The translations under genes and the position numbers were made by a program. Shown here in pieces: positions 17,564-25,106 of a stretch of 64,000 nt of DNA. Origin of the DNA: Bifidobacterium apri (GTDB lineage: Bacteria; Actinomycetota; Actinomycetes; Actinomycetales; Bifidobacteriaceae); NCBI RefSeq assembly GCF_009299485.1, contig NZ_WBSO01000003.1:62001-126000 (forward strand), read 5' to 3'. Position 1 is the stretch's first letter. The number at the start of each line of letters is the position of its first letter. The notes beneath the pieces were generated by a model. It worked only from the letters and a program-made list of their open reading frames with translations, was not told the DNA's origin and made no database searches.

Positions 17564-17593
17564 GCCGACAACCCTGTACATTCACGATGCGGG

Positions 17594-17626
17594 GCCGCAC
17601 CGACCGTCGGGTTGGTGCGGCTCTTT
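17594..17626 (+). terminator. Intrinsic terminator of argS-lysA
   Basis: GCCGCACC (17594-17601) pairs with GGTGCGGC (17614-17621); TCTTT follows. It lies about 30 bases after the lysA stop. Confidence 0.7.
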
Positions 17627-17817
17627 CGTATGAGGCCGCGTATGGGAAGCGGTGGCGAACGGCAGGCGGATGAACCGTAATGCGAGCCGATAGCCATATG
17701 GCACGCATTCGGCGAAACGTCAGCTTGTCCCGGTACCATAGGCAAGGATGATGACGACGCATCGCGGCCCCGCCGGCATCTGGTGCAGTGGCTGCGAGCT
17801 CATGGGAAGGATCCACT

Positions 17818-19125
17818 GTGGCACAAGACAATCAAGCTCCCATTCGCATTGCGCTTCTTGGCGCGGGAACCGTCGGTTCGCAGACCGCCCGCCTGCTTGT
17901 CGAACAGCATGACGAGCTGGTTCACCGCATCGGTCGCGACTACCAGATCGTGGGCATCGCCACGCTTGATCCGGTCAATGACCCGTGGATCGACCAGTCG
18001 CTGCTCACCCGTGACACCGCGGAACTGTGCACCCGTGCCGATATCGTCATCGAGTTGATCGGCGGCATCGAACCGGCCCGCACCTTCGTGCTCAAGGCCA
18101 TCGAATCCGGCGCTTCTGTCGTTACCGCGAACAAGGCGCTGCTGGCCAAGCATGGGCCGGAAATCTACAAGGCCGCGCAGGAACATGGCGTTGATATCTT
18201 CTTCGAAGCCGCTGTCGGCGGTGCTATCCCGATTGTGCGCCCGCTGCGCGAATCCTTCGCCGGCGACAAGGTCAACAGCATGCTGGGCATCGTCAACGGC
18301 ACCACGAACTACATTCTTGACGAGATGACCACCAAGGGCCTTGATTTCGATGTCGCGCTGCACCAGGCGCAGGAGAAGGGCTACGCCGAAGCCGACCCAA
18401 CCGGCGATATCGAGGGTTATGACGCCGCGAACAAGGCCGCCATCATGGCGACGCTCGCATTCCATACCCAGGTTGGCATCGACGACGTGTCCGTCGAGGG
18501 CATCACCAAGATCACCGCGGCGGATATCGCGGCTGCGACCGCCGAACACAAGGTCATCAAGCTGCTGGCTGTCGTGGAGCATACTGAGGCCGGCGTGTCC
18601 GCACGCGTGTATCCTGCCCTGATTGATGAGAACCATCCGCTTGCCTCCGTGCACGGCAGCTTCAATGCCGTGTTCATCAAGGCGAAGGAAGCCGATGACA
18701 TCATGCTGTACGGCCGCGGCGCAGGCGGCGCACCGACCGCTTCCGCTGTCGTCGGCGACGTGGTGATGGCTGCGCGCAACATCGTGTCCGGCACCACCGC
18801 GACCGGCATCCAGACGTACAACACGCTGCCGCTCGCTCCTGCAGACGCGTCCAAAGCTGCATTCGCCGTGCGTTTCCTCATCCACGACAAGCCGGGCGTG
18901 CTCGCCTCGATCGCCGAGGAATTCGCGAACCACGGCATTTCCATCAACGGTGTCAACCAGGATCTTCAGCCTACGCAGCATGATCCGGGCTATTCGGGTG
19001 AACTTCAGCAGCTGCGCGTCGTCACGCATCTGTGCGACGAAGTCACGCTGCGTAAGACCGTCGACGCTGTGTGCAAGCTCGAATGCGTCTCCGGTGAGCC
19101 GTCCATCCTGCGCGTGCTCGACTGA
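17818..19125 (+). CDS. hom: Homoserine dehydrogenase
   Basis: This 435-residue enzyme reduces aspartate semialdehyde to homoserine on the way to threonine and methionine. It has an N-terminal Rossmann motif (IALLGAGTVGSQTARLL). The catalytic domain has TANKALLAKHGPEI and GIVNGTTNYILDEM, then EKGYAEADPTGDIEGYDAAN with the catalytic lysine region. A C-terminal ACT domain (RFLIHDKPGVLASIAEEFAN) suggests feedback inhibition by threonine, as in corynebacterial enzymes. The start is GTG 17818, preceded by GGGAAGGA. An in-frame ATG at 17788 would be longer but lacks the ribosome-binding site. thrB follows 141 bases downstream. Confidence 0.96.
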   Translation: MAQDNQAPIRIALLGAGTVGSQTARLLVEQHDELVHRIGRDYQIVGIATLDPVNDPWIDQSLLTRDTAELCTRADIVIELIGGIEPARTFVLKAIESGASVVTANKALLAKHGPEIYKAAQEHGVDIFFEAAVGGAIPIVRPLRESFAGDKVNSMLGIVNGTTNYILDEMTTKGLDFDVALHQAQEKGYAEADPTGDIEGYDAANKAAIMATLAFHTQVGIDDVSVEGITKITAADIAAATAEHKVIKLLAVVEHTEAGVSARVYPALIDENHPLASVHGSFNAVFIKAKEADDIMLYGRGAGGAPTASAVVGDVVMAARNIVSGTTATGIQTYNTLPLAPADASKAAFAVRFLIHDKPGVLASIAEEFANHGISINGVNQDLQPTQHDPGYSGELQQLRVVTHLCDEVTLRKTVDAVCKLECVSGEPSILRVLD

Positions 19126-19152
19126 ACCACCGCCGCGGATTCGCGGCATACC

Positions 19153-19191
19153 GATGCCGGCTGGTCGTGCAACGCCACGGCGGCCGGCATC
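19153..19191 (+). terminator. Hairpin between hom and thrB
   Basis: GATGCCGGC (19153-19161) pairs with GCCGGCATC (19183-19191). A smaller hairpin, GCCGCG-GATT-CGCGGC, lies just before at 19132-19147. Neither has a T run, so they may attenuate or stabilise mRNA rather than terminate. Confidence 0.4.
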
Positions 19192-19266
19192 TGAGACTTC
19201 CAACAACCATTGCACAACCGACAACCGGCGGAACAGGTGACTGTCGCCGCCCGCGGAAGGAAGAAT

Positions 19267-20265
19267 ATGAGCCCCGTAGCCAAGCAAGTCCATGTCCAAG
19301 TACCGGCGACCAGTGCGAATCTGGGCTCCGGATTCGACACCATCGGCCTTGCGCTCAACTATTACGATGAGCTGACCTTCACCTTGAAGGGCGACGACGA
19401 GGGTCATGATGCCACGGTGCTTATCGACGGCGAGGGGGAGAACACGCTGCCGAGAGACGAAACGAACCTCGTGGTCTCCACCTTCCGCAAAGCGTGCAAC
19501 ACGCTCGGGCTGGAACGGCTCGGCTTCACACTTGAAGCGCATAACCGCATCCCGCAGGCTCGAGGAATGGGATCATCAGCCGAGGCGATTGTCGCAGGCA
19601 TCTCCGCGGCGGCGGCATTCGCCCAAGACGGCGATCTCAATCGTGACGCGGTGTTCGAGCTCGCTGCCACCATTGAAGGGCACCCCGATAACGTCGCCCC
19701 GGCCGTGTACGGAGGCCTGACTGTGTCTTGGGATTACCAGACGCCTGAGGGGGTCGGCTCCACGCGAGTGCCGGGCGGTGAGCCGCTTTCTGGCGGGTTC
19801 CATACGGTGAATTATCCGGTCAGCGAGAGCATCCATGCTTCCGTGTTCGTACCGGACTACGAGTTGTCCACCGAAAAGGCGCGTCAGGCCTTGCCTTCAT
19901 CCGTGCCTTACCATGACGCAGTATTCAATGTGTCCCGTGTCGGCCTGCTGCCTGGTGCGATGAATCCCGGGGTGCTCCACGGCAGTCTCGACGCGAACGC
20001 CGTGTTGTTCAGCGCCACCCAGGATCGTCTGCATCAGCCGTATCGCAAAGATCTCATGACCCCTTCCTGGGAATTGATTGAGTCCTTGCGTGACCATGGC
20101 TATGCTGCGGCGGTGTCCGGGGCGGGCCCGTGCGTGCTGGTGTTGCATTGCGGTGACGCTCGCGCCGACATTGAACAGATTGCAGACAAGCAGCTGTCCT
20201 CCGGACATTGGCGTGTGCTGCATCTGACGGTCAACACCACCGGCGTGACCGTCCGCCGCAGCTGA
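19267..20265 (+). CDS. thrB: Homoserine kinase
   Basis: This 332-residue GHMP-superfamily kinase phosphorylates homoserine using ATP, the step before threonine synthase. The substrate loop is VPATSANLGSGFDTIGLALN. The phosphate loop reads PQARGMGSSAEAIVAGISAA. The C-terminal motif is AAAVSGAGPCVLVLH. The frame is open from 19210. ATG 19267 was chosen because GGAAGGA precedes it and it matches the family start. It lies downstream of hom on the same strand, so the two threonine-branch enzymes are probably expressed together. The threonine synthase gene is not in the window. Confidence 0.96.
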   Translation: MSPVAKQVHVQVPATSANLGSGFDTIGLALNYYDELTFTLKGDDEGHDATVLIDGEGENTLPRDETNLVVSTFRKACNTLGLERLGFTLEAHNRIPQARGMGSSAEAIVAGISAAAAFAQDGDLNRDAVFELAATIEGHPDNVAPAVYGGLTVSWDYQTPEGVGSTRVPGGEPLSGGFHTVNYPVSESIHASVFVPDYELSTEKARQALPSSVPYHDAVFNVSRVGLLPGAMNPGVLHGSLDANAVLFSATQDRLHQPYRKDLMTPSWELIESLRDHGYAAAVSGAGPCVLVLHCGDARADIEQIADKQLSSGHWRVLHLTVNTTGVTVRRS

Positions 20266-20370
20266 TTGGCATCGTGCCCATGCCTGCCTGTGCCGGAGCA
20301 GCCGCATGCGGCAGAACACAGGGAATGCGGCGAGGCGATTATTGGCGCCAAGCGAATCGGAGGTATGAAT

Positions 20371-21822
20371 ATGACGATATCGATTATTTTGGCTTCCCAG
20401 TCCAAGCCTCGGCGCGACGTGCTGTACGCCGCCGGAATCTGCCCGACGATCAAGGTTTCCCACGTCGACGAACCCGCCGCATTGGAGCAGGCGGCGTGCA
20501 AGATCGGCGTACCTGTTGAGCGGCTTGATGTCGGCCATCGTGTTGCCATCCTTGCCCGTGCCAAGGCGAATGCCGTCCATGAGGCGTATCGGGCGGTCGC
20601 GGACACCGCGAAGGCGGCAACGGGTGAACGCGTCATCGCTTACCCGCTTGAAGCCGAACAGGTGCGCACACAACGCCGGGCAGACGCGCGACCGTCCGCC
20701 GGTGCTGCCGCTTGTGGACAGACAAGCCAGCCGGTTTCGGTCGTTTCGAGTGCCATCACCCGTGATTTCTCCGGTATCACCGCCCCCACTCGTGTCGAGC
20801 CGATTGATACGCCGATCAGCGGTATTCAAGGTCTCAACGGTCCTGGACCCGGGCCGCTGATTGTCGGCTGTGATTCGATGTTCCTATTCGACGGTGAGTG
20901 CTACGGCAAGCCGCATGATGAAGCCACGGCGCGTGAACGGCTTCGCCGTATGCGCGGGCGCAGCGGAGAGCTGTGGACCGGTCATTGCGTCATTGATTTC
21001 GCTACCGGACGTGCGGTTCAGGATGCCAGCCGTGCAGTCGTGTATTTCGGGGATTATTCTGACGAAGACATTGAGCGGTACATCGCGACCGGCGAACCGC
21101 TCGAGGTCGCCGGGTCGTTCACTTTGGAAGGTTTCGGCGGTGCGTTCATCGACCGGATCGACGGCGACCCGCATGGTGTCATCGGTATCAGTCTGCCGTT
21201 GTTGCGTCGCTTGGTCACCAAACTGGATATCAGCTGGACAGATTTGTGGAATGTAAAGCCCCATGCTCCGAATCCGGAAGAGCTTGACAAACATCCAGAC
21301 AGCACACAGCCGCCGGTGGAGAATGTGCATCAGCCCGGTGACGGTTGGGTCTCCTGCGCGTGCGGGCGCCGACATTGGGGCACGCATGGCGCGGCGGGAA
21401 TTCTGCTCGCCCGAAGGAATGACGCTGGCGAAGTCACCCATGTGGCCATGCAGCACCGCGCCCAGTGGAGTGCGGAAGGCGGTACATGGGGTATTCCGGG
21501 CGGGGCGATCGCCGACAACGAAACGCCGATTGAAGGGGCGTTGCGGGAGAGTTTTGAAGAGGCGAATATCACTCCGCAGGATATCGAAGTGGTCGGCTCC
21601 TACCGCGAGGATCATGGCCCGTGGGCGTACACCACGGTATTCGCCTTCGAAAAGCCGGGGCATGAGGTGCATTTGCGGGCGAATGACGATGAAAGCATGG
21701 AAATCGCCTGGATTCCGGTCGATGACGTACCCAACCGGAAACTCCTGACCGCCATGCGCACCGATTGGCAACGGTTCGCTGACCGTCTGCGCATCCTGTC
21801 CAACGCCAATCAAGGCCGCTGA
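20371..21822 (+). CDS. Maf-like nucleotide pyrophosphatase fused to a Nudix hydrolase
   Basis: This 483-residue protein has two catalytic domains. Residues 1 to about 300 are Maf/YhdE-like: start ISIILASQSKPRRDVLYAAG, then IVGCDSMFLFDGECYGKPHD and VAGSFTLEGFGGAFIDRIDG. Maf proteins hydrolyse non-canonical NTPs. After a linker comes a Nudix domain whose box starts near residue 376 (GAIADNETPIEGALRESFEE, then ANI). It fits GX5EX7REUXEEXGU except that the final Gly is Asn. The Maf part carries an insertion of about 70 residues (about 90-160) between the first helices and the CDS motif. The frame is open from 20266. ATG 20371 was preferred because GGAGG lies 7 nt upstream. Both domains suggest nucleotide-pool sanitation. 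Confidence 0.9.
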   Translation: MTISIILASQSKPRRDVLYAAGICPTIKVSHVDEPAALEQAACKIGVPVERLDVGHRVAILARAKANAVHEAYRAVADTAKAATGERVIAYPLEAEQVRTQRRADARPSAGAAACGQTSQPVSVVSSAITRDFSGITAPTRVEPIDTPISGIQGLNGPGPGPLIVGCDSMFLFDGECYGKPHDEATARERLRRMRGRSGELWTGHCVIDFATGRAVQDASRAVVYFGDYSDEDIERYIATGEPLEVAGSFTLEGFGGAFIDRIDGDPHGVIGISLPLLRRLVTKLDISWTDLWNVKPHAPNPEELDKHPDSTQPPVENVHQPGDGWVSCACGRRHWGTHGAAGILLARRNDAGEVTHVAMQHRAQWSAEGGTWGIPGGAIADNETPIEGALRESFEEANITPQDIEVVGSYREDHGPWAYTTVFAFEKPGHEVHLRANDDESMEIAWIPVDDVPNRKLLTAMRTDWQRFADRLRILSNANQGR

Positions 21823-21860
21823 TCCGCGCTCACGCACACACCATCTGCTGTCCTGTTTCT

Positions 21861-22077
21861 ACCGACGCTGAGTGTGGTGTGAGCGTCGGTGGAGGGTTGT
21901 GCGGAAGCTGGGTGGCCTCTGAGCGTCGGTGGCCGGTTGTGTCTCTGTTTCTGCCGACGTTGAGGTGGGTGTGAGTGTCGGTAGGGGGTTATGTCTCTGT
22001 TTCTGCCGACGCTGGGTGACTTGTCAGCGTCGGCAGAAGGTTGTACCGATGCTGACTGGTCTGTGAGCGTCGGTAGA
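21861..22077. repeat. Intergenic tandem hairpin array, 52-bp period (CCGACGCTG...AGCGTCGG family)
   Basis: Five copies of AGCGTCGG or close variants start at 21882, 21922, 21974, 22026 and 22066, giving spacings of 40, 52, 52 and 40 bp. The partner (C)CGACGCTG occurs at about 21862, 21954 and 22006, so each full unit can form a stem of 8-9 bp. The array fills most of the 319-base gap between the convergent Maf-Nudix (+) and AEC transporter (-) genes. GGTTACGCTGA, the core of the other arrays, follows at about 22094. Confidence 0.85.
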
Positions 22078-22141
22078 AGGTCGATTCCCAACGGGTTACG
22101 CTGATACAGCCTTATTCAGCCTTATGCAGCGAACCAGCCGA

Positions 22142-23086
22142 TCAGGACAGCAACGCCGCCACGATGGCGATGAATATCGGGCTGGTCAGCGTGCTGAGCA
22201 GAATGCCGTCGCGCGCGAAGGTCAGACCCACGTTGTAGCGCGCCGCATAGTTGTACACGTTCTGGCCGGTCGGCAGGGCGGCGAGCACCACACATGCGTA
22301 CAAGGTCGCGCCGCGGAAGCCCATCACATAGTACGACAGCAGGAACGCGATAATCGGCATGACGATGTTCTTCAACACGGCGACGGTCACGGTCGCCGGT
22401 ACGTCGCTCTTGTTCTGCATCGGTTTGGTGCCATGCAGCGACATGCCGAAGGCCATGAGGATCATCGGCACTGCGGACTCGCCAATCATATTGATGGGGT
22501 CGTAGATGAAGTCAGGAATGATGAAATGCCCGGTCTTCGCCGTAATCGCAGAGACGATGATGCCGCCGAGCGAGCCGATGAGCAGCGGCTGATGCAGCGG
22601 CTGTGCAGCGATGCGTTTGACGGAGACCTCGCCCTTGGTGGTCACGTCGAGCACGGTCAGAGCCACGGGAGTGAAAATCGCCTGCTGCATCACCAGGATC
22701 GGCGCGACCAATGCCGGATTGCCCAGAATGTATGTGGCGATTGGCAGACCGATGTTGTTTGAGTTGAGATACAACGAGTTGAGCGCGCCGATGGTCGCGT
22801 CCGCCGCTTTCATGTGGAAGAACAACCGGTTGAGGATCAGGAATACGATCCCGACGAGCACGGCGGAGAAGAACGCCACGACAATCGAAGAGTGGAAAAT
22901 CGCGAAAATCTTTTCCTTGGACAGGATGGCGAACATGAGGCAGGGGCTGGAGATGAAGAAACTGAACCTGTTGAGCACCATCTGTGCGCTCGGTCCGCCG
23001 ATGCGCATACGGGCGGCGACATAGCCGACTGCGATCACGATGCCGATCACGCAGAATCCTTCCATGGCGCTCAGTAAACCTGGCAT
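22142..23086 (-). CDS. AEC family (auxin efflux carrier-like) transporter
   Basis: The 314-residue product is almost wholly hydrophobic with about ten helices: MPGLLSAMEGFCVIGIVIAV, SLYLNSNNIGLPIATYILGN, and LAALPTGQNVYNYAARY near the C-terminus. The NIGLP and GQNVYNYA motifs, in the two half-domain crossover regions, are typical of AEC permeases. Bacterial members include malate/malonate permeases and exporters of unknown substrates; substrate is not predictable here. ATG 23086 is preceded on the minus strand by GAGGAGAGG. A GTG at 23092 is open but too close to the same ribosome-binding site. It is convergent with the Maf-Nudix gene and divergent from dapE. Confidence 0.9.
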   Translation of the reverse strand: MPGLLSAMEGFCVIGIVIAVGYVAARMRIGGPSAQMVLNRFSFFISSPCLMFAILSKEKIFAIFHSSIVVAFFSAVLVGIVFLILNRLFFHMKAADATIGALNSLYLNSNNIGLPIATYILGNPALVAPILVMQQAIFTPVALTVLDVTTKGEVSVKRIAAQPLHQPLLIGSLGGIIVSAITAKTGHFIIPDFIYDPINMIGESAVPMILMAFGMSLHGTKPMQNKSDVPATVTVAVLKNIVMPIIAFLLSYYVMGFRGATLYACVVLAALPTGQNVYNYAARYNVGLTFARDGILLSTLTSPIFIAIVAALLS

Positions 23087-23580
23087 TCCCACCTCTCCTC
23101 GCCTTGTCGTGCTGGTTTCGGACGTTGTGATGACTGTACGATCCGCTATCCGGACACGGATGTGGACGGCTCATTCGCACTGCGGCCATACGCCAATCGT
23201 CGTGAAAGCGACAGCGCCAAGCCAGCAGTCACAGCTCGCCGGTCGTCAGCCACGTCAGCCCTCTGGGTCATCTCAGCCGGGGCAGCCGACGGAACCGACC
23301 ACGCGCTTTGCATGGTATGCACCATCGGCGACGATGGCCGTCCGGCGTGCGTCGACCACCAGTATCTTCCTTTCCTGCATCACACGCGTCGATAATCTCG
23401 CATCACGGGCACCGCCTCCAGAATGCGACAAGGATACGCCCGTGACGCGAATCTGAGACAGTTCGGGCGGCCATCCATGACCTTTGCGATGATGGAACAG
23501 GACATTACGGATGCGCATGGGCGGCGCGAACGCATAGCAACGTGCCCATGCCGCGTCGGCTTGGATTGACGGAGGACGGT
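23087..23580. other. Divergent intergenic region, no gene recognised
   Basis: About 490 bases separate the minus-strand AEC gene from dapE. Overlapping open frames exist on both strands (for example 23040-23456 and 23273-23602), but they have no ribosome-binding site, domain or favoured codon pattern. The region should hold both promoters, of which I cannot place one with confidence. Confidence 0.45.
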
Positions 23581-24804
23581 ATGACGATGACGGACAGCGC
23601 AAAGACCGGCGGCGACGCGAGCAACGACAATGACGAGACCGAGCGGATGCGCACCGAAATCGAGCGGATTTTCACCCGCATCATGAATCAGTATTCTGTC
23701 AGCGACGACGAAGGCCCGTTGACTGACGAGGTCGAGGCATATCTGACCCGCCAACCGCATCTCAACGTGCGGCGGCATGGTGATACCGTCGTCGCTTCCA
23801 CCGATTTGGGGCGAAATCACCGGGTGATCCTCGCCGGGCATCTGGACACGGTTCCGGTGATTGATAATTTCCCGCCGCGCTGGCTTGAACCGGGCGATCC
23901 GCTGATCCGCGAGGATATCGCGCAGGCTTTCCCCGGCGAGCGGGTGATGTGGGGACGCGGTGCCACCGATATGAAAGCCTCGGATGCGGTGATGCTGTAT
24001 CTTGCGGCGAAGCTGACGAATCCGAAGTATGATGTGACGTTCGTATTCTATGACCATGAGGAGGTCGCGGCGGAGAAGAACGGCTTGCGCAAGGTCGTGG
24101 AACACCACCCGGATTGGATTCGCGGCGATTTCGCGGTGATTGGCGAGCCGACGGATTGCGGCATCGAAGGCGGTTGCAATGGGACCATCCGTTTCGATGT
24201 GATTACGCACGGCGTGGCGGCGCATTCGGCCCGCGCGTGGATGGGCTCGAACGCGATTCATAAGGCTGCTGCGATTCTCAATGCGCTCAACGACTATACG
24301 CCGCAAGACGTGACCGTGGACGGATTGACGTATCGCGAAGGCGTCAACGCCACGCTGATCTCCGGCGGCAAAGGCACGAATGTGATTCCCGATGAATGCC
24401 GCGTCCATGTCAATTACCGTTTCGCGCCGGACAAGACGATCGCGCAGGCGAAGGCCCTGATGATGGGCGAGGATGCGGGCGCGCAGCTCGGCAACGGCGA
24501 ACATGTGGCGACCGGCGGTATGTTCGCCGGGTTCGGCATTGAGATGAAGGACGAGTCGCCCAGCGCGCGCCCGGGTATGGACGACCCGCTTGCCGCCTCG
24601 CTTGCGGCGTTGGTCAAGAATCGCACGGGGCGCGACCCTCAGGCCAAGCTTGGGTGGACGGATGTCGCTCGCTTCGCTCAGCTCGGTGTCCCGGCGGTCA
24701 ATCTCGGGGCCGGCAGCCCTCTGCTCGCCCATAAACATGATGAACAGGTCGCTGCCAGCGAATTGACGCGTATGGCTTCCATTCTCTTGGAGTGGTTGGC
24801 ATAA
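23581..24804 (+). CDS. dapE: M20 family succinyl-diaminopimelate desuccinylase-like peptidase
   Basis: This 407-residue metallopeptidase has the M20/DapE metal ligands in order: LAGHLDTVPV, GRGATDMKASDAVML, YDHEEVAAEKNGLRK with the catalytic Glu pair, GEPTDCGIEGGCNG, and LLAHKHDEQV. A lid/dimerisation domain (HGVAAHSARAWMGSNAIHKA) is present. It matches actinobacterial DapE, which cleaves N-succinyl-LL-diaminopimelate in the lysine/peptidoglycan pathway. This fits lysA 6 kb upstream, although other M20 amidohydrolases look similar. ATG 23581 has GGAGG five bases before it; the frame is open from 23542. It is a single gene, divergent from the AEC transporter. Confidence 0.88.
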   Translation: MTMTDSAKTGGDASNDNDETERMRTEIERIFTRIMNQYSVSDDEGPLTDEVEAYLTRQPHLNVRRHGDTVVASTDLGRNHRVILAGHLDTVPVIDNFPPRWLEPGDPLIREDIAQAFPGERVMWGRGATDMKASDAVMLYLAAKLTNPKYDVTFVFYDHEEVAAEKNGLRKVVEHHPDWIRGDFAVIGEPTDCGIEGGCNGTIRFDVITHGVAAHSARAWMGSNAIHKAAAILNALNDYTPQDVTVDGLTYREGVNATLISGGKGTNVIPDECRVHVNYRFAPDKTIAQAKALMMGEDAGAQLGNGEHVATGGMFAGFGIEMKDESPSARPGMDDPLAASLAALVKNRTGRDPQAKLGWTDVARFAQLGVPAVNLGAGSPLLAHKHDEQVAASELTRMASILLEWLA

Positions 24805-25106
24805 TCGCCGCGCGTGTGAACAATACTGCCGTTTTTCCGACTTGTGCGCGAGCAACGCATTTTTTGTGTCATACTTGAGTGTGACGGTTCTGCAACAACC
24901 GTCGTGCGCAGGACGGCGTCGATCCCCTCGCAACCGCGGCTATGGTGGCCAATGCGAGCGCTGGTGTCCGCTGTCGCGCAGCTAGACTTTTGTATGTATT
25001 GCCCCGTATGGGCGCGAATGGTGCGCGGCCGCGGTGAGAGCGCGGTGTGACCACTGTGCGGGGCCGGAAAAAGGCGATATGGCTGCAGCATATCGCGAGG
25101 AGCATT
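24805..25106. other. Leader region of the RNase E/G gene
   Basis: These 302 bases carry no gene. Possible -10 boxes are CATACT (24870-24875) and TAGACT (24983-24988), so the RNase mRNA may have a 5' leader longer than 100 nt. RNase E mRNAs in other bacteria are autoregulated through their leader; that is analogy only. Confidence 0.4.

Noticed and set aside
17800..19542. 580-residue frame antisense to hom and thrB
   Set aside because: Same reason: it is a shadow of two confident enzymes.
21823..22141. Riboswitch or small RNA in the Maf/AEC gap
   Set aside because: The structure there is repetitive hairpins at fixed spacing between convergent gene ends, not a single conserved fold upstream of a gene.
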